DNA from: Parcubacteria group bacterium CG11_big_fil_rev_8_21_14_0_20_41_14
GTDB taxonomy: Bacteria; Patescibacteriota; Patescibacteriia; UBA2169
Direction of reading: 5' to 3'
NCBI GenBank assembly: GCA_002787075.1
Contig: PCVT01000043.1
Coordinates: 2,543 to 9,380 of the forward strand
Length of the DNA stretch: 6,838 bases
The notes beneath the pieces were generated by a model. It did no database searches. It had not been told where the DNA came from and saw only the letters and a list, made by a program, of their open reading frames with translations. Made by a program: the position numbers and the translations under genes. Positions 1-5,701 of the stretch are shown one piece after another (position 1 is the first letter of the stretch; each line of letters begins with the position of its first letter).

Positions 1-1
1 T

Positions 2-196
2 TTGCTTAAGATTAGCGAAAGTACTATAAAACGTTTGTTAAAAAGCGGGATTTTGCGGGCTAATAAAGTAGGTGGCCAGTATCGCATTTTAGGAAAGGAA
101 ATTCTGCGTTTGATATCTCCTGATTTGGAATTTAAGGCAGGAAAGGCCTATATGAAAGTTAAACAAAAAGCTGTTGATGTTATCAATAAGTGGTAA
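2..196 (+). CDS. Excisionase/MerR-type helix-turn-helix DNA-binding protein, C-terminal part (5' end outside window)
   Basis: The reading frame is open at the left edge, so the true start lies upstream; the TTG at 2 is probably an internal leucine codon. The visible 64 residues begin inside a helix-turn-helix: ISESTIKRLLKSG resembles the recognition-helix region, followed by the wing-like KVGGQYRI (visible residues 22-29) that is characteristic of the excisionase/HTH_17 fold. About 10-15 residues of the first helix are probably missing. A short basic tail (KAYMKVKQKAVDVINKW) follows the domain. Proteins of this family bind DNA as phage excisionases or as small transcription regulators. No integrase or other phage gene is visible, and the stop lies only 7 bases before the glycosyltransferase start, so a local regulator of the cluster is plausible. 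That role is inferred. Family confidence is good; function is unknown. Confidence 0.75.
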   Translation: MLKISESTIKRLLKSGILRANKVGGQYRILGKEILRLISPDLEFKAGKAYMKVKQKAVDVINKW

Positions 197-203
197 TTTT
201 GAT

Positions 204-1361
204 ATGAATTTGCTTTATGTCTCAAACGCAAGAATGCCGACTGAAAAGGCGCATGGCTGGCAGATTGTTAAGATGTGCGAGTCATTTGCGGATGCAGGCG
301 CGAAAGTTGATTTGTTTGTTCCGGATCGAAGAAAAAATAATCCAATAAAGCAAGACGCGTTTGAGCATTATGGCATTAAAGAGAACTTTAAAATACAATA
401 TGCATGGTGCTGGGATTTGGTTGGGCAGTCGCGATTAGGATTTTATATTCAAGTAGGAACTTTTACATTGTCAGCGCTGGTAAAGACGATTTTCAAAAAA
501 ACAGATGCGCTCTATACGCGGGATGAAGTGTTTGCCTGGTCAATGAGTTGGTTTAAGAAGAACGTATTTTACGAAATGCATGATTATCCGCGTGCTCATT
601 TCTGGCTGTATAAGGGCTTATTTAAAAGAATTAGAAAAATTATTTCAACTAATCAAATTAAAAAAGATCGCTTAATAAAAGAATTTGGTGTTGATGAGAA
701 GAAAATTGTGGTTCAGAGAAATGGAGTTGATTTGAGTGCATTTGAAAGCAATAAAGTAGAAAAAGTTCATGGAATATTTAATGTTCCATCTGAAAAAAAG
801 ATAATTAGCTATATTGGAAAGTATAAAACTTTTGGGCAAAGCAAAGGCGTGGAAAATCTTATTGATGTTTTTTCAAAATTACAAAAAGAGAATAATGATG
901 TATTTTTATTGATGACTATAATTGATCGATATAGTGAGTTTGAAGAGGTTAAAAATATTTTTCAAAAATATACTGTTCCTGATTCGTCATATCGGATTCA
1001 AACACATGCTTCTCGTGATATAGTTCAGGGGTTTATGCAATTATCTGATGTACTAATCATGAATTATCCAAACACCGAGCATTATGCGCAATTCATGAGT
1101 CCTTTAAAAATGTTTGAATACATGGCATCAGGCACGCCGATTGTGTCAACTGATCTTCCTTCAATTCGTGAAGTGCTTAATGAAAATAATGCAGTGTTGG
1201 TCGCGCCTGATAATTCAGAAGCATTAAAACAAGGAATAACGAGAGTGCTTAATGATAATGATTTCGCGCAAAGAATTTCAAAGCAAGCAATGGAAGATGT
1301 TAGAAAATATGATTGGAAAAATCGGGCGCAATCATTGCTTCGCATAATGCAATCTACATGA
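204..1361 (+). CDS. GT4-type glycosyltransferase (GT-B fold)
   Basis: The 385-residue product has the usual length of a retaining GT-B glycosyltransferase, which moves a sugar from an NDP-sugar to an acceptor at the cytoplasmic membrane face. The N-terminal acceptor domain opens with MNLLYVSNARMPTEKAHG and has the short loop rich in Gly/His that is typical after the first strand. The C-terminal donor domain starts near residue 199 (IISYIGKY, then KGVENLIDVF at 214-223). It contains the diagnostic donor-binding stretch SPLKMFEYMASGTPIVSTD (299-317), with Lys302 and Glu305 as likely phosphate/ribose contacts and a following Glu323 in IREVL. I chose ATG 204 because it gives the standard first beta strand; the frame also has TTG/ATG codons at 174 and 177, but these lie inside the upstream gene. 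The stop overlaps the next start (ATGA). No signal peptide is visible. Donor and acceptor sugars cannot be predicted. Confidence 0.9.
   Translation: MNLLYVSNARMPTEKAHGWQIVKMCESFADAGAKVDLFVPDRRKNNPIKQDAFEHYGIKENFKIQYAWCWDLVGQSRLGFYIQVGTFTLSALVKTIFKKTDALYTRDEVFAWSMSWFKKNVFYEMHDYPRAHFWLYKGLFKRIRKIISTNQIKKDRLIKEFGVDEKKIVVQRNGVDLSAFESNKVEKVHGIFNVPSEKKIISYIGKYKTFGQSKGVENLIDVFSKLQKENNDVFLLMTIIDRYSEFEEVKNIFQKYTVPDSSYRIQTHASRDIVQGFMQLSDVLIMNYPNTEHYAQFMSPLKMFEYMASGTPIVSTDLPSIREVLNENNAVLVAPDNSEALKQGITRVLNDNDFAQRISKQAMEDVRKYDWKNRAQSLLRIMQST
1358..1361 (+). other. ATGA stop/start overlap (likely translational coupling)
   Basis: The TGA stop of the glycosyltransferase (1359-1361) shares bases with the ATG of the deacetylase (1358-1360). 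No purine-rich ribosome-binding sequence lies in the 20 bases upstream, so reinitiation by a terminating ribosome is the simplest explanation for initiation here. This is an inference from the layout. Confidence 0.7.
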
Positions 1362-2110
1362 AATATTTTTTAGCACAAATCATTTGCGCGGTCATGGACG
1401 CTATATTCCGGAAAAAATTGAGTGGTGTGCCAATAATTTTTTATCATTCAATCGGAGAAGAAGATTCAAAACTGTGCGTGTCAGGGAAAATGTTTGAAAA
1501 GCAGATGAAATTTTTATCAGATAATGGCTGGAGATCTATTTTGCCGAAGGATTTGGAAAACGCGTTTGAAGATGATAAGGTTTTCTTAATTACATTTGAT
1601 GATGGATTCAAAACAGTGCGCGAGAAGGCACTTCCTGTTTTGAAGAAATATGGATTTGTTGGAACCGTGTTTGTCGCGACTGATTATATTGGAAAAAAAA
1701 GCTCTTATGCAAGAAATGTAAATGATAAAAATTTTGATATTCTATCCGCGGATGACATCAAAATACTTGGAGAAAATAAATGGTACATAGCTAATCATTT
1801 TGCATCGCACAGAAATTTAATTGAACTTTCAAAAAATGAAGTGCAAAAAGAATATCAAAATTCATGCGAATCGCTCAGCGCGATCAATATACACACACAG
1901 AAAAATATAGTTGCATATCCGTTTAACCGTTATAATGACACTCTCATTGCAGTATTAAAAGAGCAGGGTGTTCATATGGCATTTAACGGAGGAAATAGAA
2001 TTCATCAAAAGCTAGACAATCTTTTGGTCATACCACGAATTGAGGCAAATAATAATTTTTCAAAATTCAAGCTTAATTTTTCACCAACATTCTATAAGTA
2101 TGCAAGATAA
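1358..2110 (+). CDS. Polysaccharide deacetylase family protein (NodB/CE4 fold)
   Basis: This 250-residue protein carries the NodB homology motifs of carbohydrate esterase family 4, metal-dependent enzymes that remove N- or O-acetyl groups from sugars. An N-terminal strand reads PIIFYHSIG (25-33). Motif 1 is TFDDG at 79-83, with Asp81 the likely catalytic base and Asp82 the metal ligand. Motif 2 is NHFASH at 146-151, where His147 and His151 fit the H-x3-H metal pair. Motif 3 is represented by AYPFNRYND (186-194), which differs from the classical RxPY. Start ATG 1358 overlaps the glycosyltransferase stop by four bases, suggesting translational coupling; upstream codons in this frame belong to the previous gene. 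The N-terminus (residues 3-17) is hydrophobic but short and is not a convincing signal peptide, so action on a cytoplasmic lipid-linked precursor is possible. The fold is secure; substrate and activity are inferred. Confidence 0.88.
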   Translation: MKYFLAQIICAVMDAIFRKKLSGVPIIFYHSIGEEDSKLCVSGKMFEKQMKFLSDNGWRSILPKDLENAFEDDKVFLITFDDGFKTVREKALPVLKKYGFVGTVFVATDYIGKKSSYARNVNDKNFDILSADDIKILGENKWYIANHFASHRNLIELSKNEVQKEYQNSCESLSAINIHTQKNIVAYPFNRYNDTLIAVLKEQGVHMAFNGGNRIHQKLDNLLVIPRIEANNNFSKFKLNFSPTFYKYAR

Positions 2111-2717
2111 TAAGAAAAACAAGTATTATAATTTCAAGTATGAGCCCTTGCCACGATGGTGCAGTTATTGGTATCAGATTCATGAAGTGCTATCATTACA
2201 GCCAGAAAACGTGCTTGAAATCGGAGTGGGCAATCGCATTGTGTCTGAATATTTGAAACATTCCAATACCGCAGTTACCACTTTGGATATTGATGCGTCC
2301 TTGCAGCCAGATGTAGTCGCGTCAGTAATTGCGATGCCAGTGCCTGACAAAAGCTATAGCGTTGTGTTAGCTGCTGAAATACTTGAGCATCTTTCGTTTG
2401 AAGATTTAAAAAAAGCGCTTAAAGAAATTTATCGCGCGAGCAAGGATTACGCAGTAATTTCTTTGCCTGATTGCAGGAGAATCATTGCTGTGAGTATTAA
2501 ATTACCACTGTTTAACTGGATGCGCTTTGTTATTAAGATCCCTTTTTCCAGACAGAGCAAAACTGAAGACGCAGGGCATTTCTGGGAAATCGGAAAAAAA
2601 GGATATTCTGTTTCGAGAATCAAGAAAGAAATGCGTAATGCGGAATTTGAAATATTAAAAGATTATAACATTGTGGAATATCCGTATCATCATTTTTTTA
2701 TATTAAAGAAGAAATAA
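2100..2717 (+). CDS. Class I SAM-dependent methyltransferase (Methyltransf_11-like)
   Basis: The 205-residue product is a compact Rossmann-fold methyltransferase. Motif I, the glycine-rich SAM loop, is VLEIGVGNR at 38-46; the acidic end of strand 2 (ribose contact) is TLDID at 61-65. The later segment AMPVPDKSYSVVLAAEILEHL (79-98 region) matches the D-x-V-x-x-x-E-x-L-E-H pattern of the Methyltransf_11/UbiE-like group. The tail is basic and aromatic (EYPYHHFFILKKK). ATG 2100 was chosen as the first ATG giving a normal-length domain; it overlaps the end of the deacetylase by 11 bases in another frame. Residues upstream of it in this frame would merely translate the deacetylase 3' end. In this setting a sugar O- or N-methylation, or methylation of a chain end, is likely but inferred. 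The enzyme shares no obvious similarity with the second methyltransferase beyond the SAM fold. Confidence 0.85.
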   Translation: MQDNKKNKYYNFKYEPLPRWCSYWYQIHEVLSLQPENVLEIGVGNRIVSEYLKHSNTAVTTLDIDASLQPDVVASVIAMPVPDKSYSVVLAAEILEHLSFEDLKKALKEIYRASKDYAVISLPDCRRIIAVSIKLPLFNWMRFVIKIPFSRQSKTEDAGHFWEIGKKGYSVSRIKKEMRNAEFEILKDYNIVEYPYHHFFILKKK

Positions 2718-2726
2718 CGTACTAGT

Positions 2727-4370
2727 ATGAATATTTTAGGCATCAATCAAATTCCTGGAATGCTTTCATGGATGCATGATAGTTCTTCTGCCTTGGTTAA
2801 AAACGGAAAGATTGTGGCAATCGCGGAAGAAGAGCGGTTTAACCGCGTGCGGCATCACCGGGGATATCCGCACAAGTCGCACGCGTACTGCCTTAAGGAG
2901 GGGGGAATTTCATTAAATGATGTTGATTATATCGCGGTTCCATATAATCCATACGCGTTTTTAAAGCATCCGAATCTGCGTTTGGAATCTTTAGCACGCA
3001 ATGTGTTTAATATGTTCGCGTGCTGGCATTACAAGCAGCAGATGAAAAAACAGGCAAACGCAGAAGTAGTGTATATATCACATCATTTAACCCACGCGGC
3101 CAGTGCATACTATTGTTCAGGGTATGATAAAGCAAACATTCTCACTATTGACGGATCAGGAGAAACCGAGAGTTTCGCATTTTTTGTTGGTGAGAACGAA
3201 AAAATCAGGCGTGTATGGGATATTCCAATTGCTTCTTTTTTCTCTGGCGGAAAATGGCAATCAATTGGTTTGATTTACACGAGTGTTACGTCATTATTGA
3301 ATCTTGGAGTGAATGGAGAAGGAAAAACCATGGGATTGGCAAGCTATGGTAAACCAGAGTATGATTTTTCCGATATTCTGAATATCCGAACACATAATGA
3401 TTTCACTATTGACCGCAGAAAACTTTTGGAAAAATACGGCCATCTACAGAGAAAAGAAAATGGGCCAATAACCCAGGAGCATAAAAATTTAGCAGCGAGC
3501 CTGCAGCATTCTTTGGAAAAGTCAGTAGTAAATTTGGCAAAAGAAGCATTTGAATATTCAGGTATAAAAAATTTCTGTCTTGCTGGCGGCGTTACTTTGA
3601 ATTGCAATACTAATTCAGAGCTATTAAAACAAGATTTTTGCGACAGTATATTTATTCAGCCAGCTGCCAATGATGGCGGCATTGCGCTTGGCGCGGCTTT
3701 AGAACAATCTGCGCGCGCTGGCGATCCAGTTGGGCAGAAATTAGAAAACGCGTATTTTGGCCCTGGGTTTGACAATAAATATATTGAGAATGTTTTGTCT
3801 GGGGCGAAAGTTAAGTATCGTCGCGCGAAAAATATTGCTCAAGAAACCGCCCAGCTTATTACGCAAGGGAAAATCGTTGCCTGGTTTCAAGGCAGAATGG
3901 AAATGGGCCCTCGCGCTTTAGGCAACCGATCCATACTAGCTGACCCAACGCGCGAGGGAATCGCGGATAGCGTGAATAATTCAGTTAAACACCGAGAAGC
4001 GTGGCGCCCGTTCGCGCCGTCAGTCGCTGAAGAAGATGCATCAAAATATTTTCAAGGAGTGGAAAAATTGAAATCAAGTCCGTTCATGCTGCATACATTT
4101 TTTGTGCGCGATGAGTATCAATCTAAATTGCCGGCTATCACACATGTAGACGGCTCAAGCAGAATTCAGACCGTTCGAGCGGATCAGAATGAAAAATATT
4201 ATAATCTTATAAAAGAAATAGAAAATATTAATGGCTATGCCATTGTGCTTAATACATCATTCAATGATAAGGGAGAGCCCATTATTTGTACCCCGCAAGA
4301 CGCGTTGCGTTGTTTCTTCGCAACCGGCTTGGACGCATTGGCAATAGGAGATTTCATTGTTGAAAAATAA
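2727..4370 (+). CDS. O-carbamoyltransferase, NodU/CmcH/TobZ family
   Basis: The 547-residue protein is a complete two-domain carbamoyltransferase. The family uses ATP and carbamoyl phosphate to form carbamoyl-adenylate, then carbamoylates a hydroxyl of a sugar or antibiotic. The N-terminal Kae1-like domain shows HDSSSALV (17-24), EEERFNRVRHHRGYP (34-48), the metal-binding HHLTHAASAY (119-128) with His119, His120 and His123, the nucleotide-site IDGSGE (141-146), LAGGVTLNCNTN (285-296) and NDGG (315-318). The C-terminal domain has the signature WFQGRMEMGPRALGNRSI (386-403), then KHREAWRPFAPSV (421-433) and LNTSFNDKGEPI (508-519). All key blocks appear intact, so the enzyme is probably active. 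ATG 2727 lies 9 bases after the previous stop and gives the expected MNILGIN first strand. The neighbours point to a surface-glycan sugar as acceptor rather than a secreted antibiotic or Nod factor, but this is inferred. Confidence 0.95.
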   Translation: MNILGINQIPGMLSWMHDSSSALVKNGKIVAIAEEERFNRVRHHRGYPHKSHAYCLKEGGISLNDVDYIAVPYNPYAFLKHPNLRLESLARNVFNMFACWHYKQQMKKQANAEVVYISHHLTHAASAYYCSGYDKANILTIDGSGETESFAFFVGENEKIRRVWDIPIASFFSGGKWQSIGLIYTSVTSLLNLGVNGEGKTMGLASYGKPEYDFSDILNIRTHNDFTIDRRKLLEKYGHLQRKENGPITQEHKNLAASLQHSLEKSVVNLAKEAFEYSGIKNFCLAGGVTLNCNTNSELLKQDFCDSIFIQPAANDGGIALGAALEQSARAGDPVGQKLENAYFGPGFDNKYIENVLSGAKVKYRRAKNIAQETAQLITQGKIVAWFQGRMEMGPRALGNRSILADPTREGIADSVNNSVKHREAWRPFAPSVAEEDASKYFQGVEKLKSSPFMLHTFFVRDEYQSKLPAITHVDGSSRIQTVRADQNEKYYNLIKEIENINGYAIVLNTSFNDKGEPIICTPQDALRCFFATGLDALAIGDFIVEK

Positions 4371-4383
4371 TTAAGATAATTTT

Positions 4384-5121
4384 ATGTCAAACGAACAGAA
4401 TCAAAAAATCAAGGATTTATACGAAACTTCTATTAAAGATAAATATAAAAATGATTATGAATTCAGACGTTGGTTTTTATCAGAACGCTTGCGTTTGGAT
4501 TACTTTATGACCCGCACGGCTATTATGTATCACATGAGAGATGATTCGTTTGTATCCTGCTTGGAATTCGGGCCAGGAAGCGGTATATTCACTCCTATCG
4601 CATATCGCAGAAATCCGAATGCCAAATTTGATTTGATTGACATATCAGAAGAAATGAAAAATCAATTTGCTCTGGAAGTACGAGGACGCGATAATGTAAA
4701 TTATATTGTTGGTGATATTTTGGAACATGAATTTAATCAAAAATACGATTTTTTCTATAGTGTGCGAGCTATTGAATATGTTGAAGATAAAGAGGTATTA
4801 TTCAAAAATATTTATTCTTTAATGAATGAAGGCGGTAAAGGAGTTATTGTGACAAAAAATCCTTTTTACGGTAGCGCGGAACATGGAGACGGAACACGCT
4901 GGCAGCATACTGGAAAACTTGGCATAAAAGATATGCGGAATATTTTAAATGCTTCAGGATTCAAAAGTGTTGCAATATATCCAGTGATTGTCAGATTTCC
5001 AGTCATAGAGCGATTTACTTTAAAGTTCACTGAAAAATATTTTAACAAGATATATAGAAATCCGATTTCAGAACAAATGTCCAGATTCATAGAAAGTTAT
5101 ATTGTAATGTTTGAAAAATAG
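4384..5121 (+). CDS. Class I SAM-dependent methyltransferase (second of the cluster)
   Basis: This 245-residue protein has a helical, charged N-terminal segment (residues 1-55) followed by a SAM-binding Rossmann core. Motif I is CLEFGPGSGIF (59-69), the strand-2 acid is DLIDIS (83-88), the adenine-contact Asp lies in YIVGDIL (107-113), and motif IV is DFFYSVRAIEYVED (122-135). NEGGKGVIVTKNP (148-160) is the usual turn and strand after the core helix. The region after residue 160 is less conserved and probably forms the substrate-binding part (NPFYGSAEHGDGTRW, 159-173). ATG 4384 starts 13 bases after the carbamoyltransferase stop. There is no clear ribosome-binding site; the upstream sequence is AT-only apart from one G. 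Methylation of a glycan sugar or of the chain end is a reasonable inference; the target atom is unknown. Confidence 0.85.
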   Translation: MSNEQNQKIKDLYETSIKDKYKNDYEFRRWFLSERLRLDYFMTRTAIMYHMRDDSFVSCLEFGPGSGIFTPIAYRRNPNAKFDLIDISEEMKNQFALEVRGRDNVNYIVGDILEHEFNQKYDFFYSVRAIEYVEDKEVLFKNIYSLMNEGGKGVIVTKNPFYGSAEHGDGTRWQHTGKLGIKDMRNILNASGFKSVAIYPVIVRFPVIERFTLKFTEKYFNKIYRNPISEQMSRFIESYIVMFEK

Positions 5122-5122
5122 T

Positions 5123-5701
5123 ATGATATATGAATTTATTGGTTTGCCTGGGGCTGGGAAGAGTTATACGGCAGACCAGGTCAAAACTCAAAATCAGTTA
5201 AAAGAAATTAAGATTTTTAGCATAAAAGAGCGGCTGGCGCGTGCAATAGTATTCGCGTTGCGACATCCGATTTTCTTTTTACGGCTTATGTTCGTATTTA
5301 TATTAGAGAATTATACAGATATTCGTCTTTTAAAGCATAAGTTAAGCACGGTTGTTTTGGAAATCGCGGCCCGGGAACAAAAAGCAGGCAACAGGAATGT
5401 TTTGATTGAGACAGGTTTTTTTCAACTTCTTTTGTCTTTATATGAACGCAAGGTTAATGAGCGCGATATTGCAGGATTTATCCGCTGGTTAAAAAAAAGA
5501 CCATATATGCTTTATATTATTGAAGCACGCGCGGATGTCCGTAATGAGCGCATGCAGCAACGCGGACGTGTTCCTCGTTCCGGTATTATACAAAATCCAG
5601 AGAAATTAAAAGAATGGTTTGATATATTGGAAGATAATTTTAATGTTATAAAGGAAGTTATAAAAAAGAATTTTAATTATGAACTTATTGAAAACAATTA
5701 A
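5123..5701 (+). CDS. P-loop NTPase, nucleotide/sugar-kinase-like
   Basis: The 192-residue product opens with a strand and a perfect Walker A loop: MIYEFIGLPGAGKS, with GLPGAGKS at 7-14. A second strand, RNVLIETGFF (91-100), occupies the place of the Walker B/substrate region in small kinases. The segment DVRNERMQQRGRVPR (138-152) resembles the arginine-rich lid of adenylate/thymidylate-kinase-like proteins, which closes over the phosphates. Between them lies a hydrophobic, arginine-punctuated stretch (IVFALRHPIFFLRLMFVFIL, 42-61) that could contact the membrane, though it is not a clean transmembrane helix. ATG 5123 follows the preceding stop by one base; an in-frame TTG at 5111 lies inside the upstream gene and would add only four residues before the Met. 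Similar P-loop proteins occur in glycan clusters with no settled role; phosphorylation of a sugar, lipid or nucleotide is possible. The fold is clear; the reaction is unknown. Confidence 0.75.
   Translation: MIYEFIGLPGAGKSYTADQVKTQNQLKEIKIFSIKERLARAIVFALRHPIFFLRLMFVFILENYTDIRLLKHKLSTVVLEIAAREQKAGNRNVLIETGFFQLLLSLYERKVNERDIAGFIRWLKKRPYMLYIIEARADVRNERMQQRGRVPRSGIIQNPEKLKEWFDILEDNFNVIKEVIKKNFNYELIENN

Noticed and set aside
174..203. Upstream start (TTG 174 or ATG 177) for the glycosyltransferase
   Set aside because: It would overlap the HTH gene by about 20 bases and add about ten residues before the standard first strand; ATG 204 fits the GT-B fold better.
1082..1345. 87-codon open frame on the minus strand within the glycosyltransferase
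   Set aside because: It lies fully inside a well-supported + strand gene, has no recognisable domain and the sequence reads as an antisense shadow of the donor-binding domain.
2718..2726. Possible promoter or regulatory site between the first methyltransferase and the carbamoyltransferase
   Set aside because: The gap is only 9 bases (contains ACTAGT) with no recognisable -35/-10 pair; ordinary intra-operon spacing explains it.
3344..3607. 87-codon minus-strand open frame inside the carbamoyltransferase
   Set aside because: The + strand here encodes conserved carbamoyltransferase sequence; the antisense peptide is cysteine/phenylalanine-rich with no motif.
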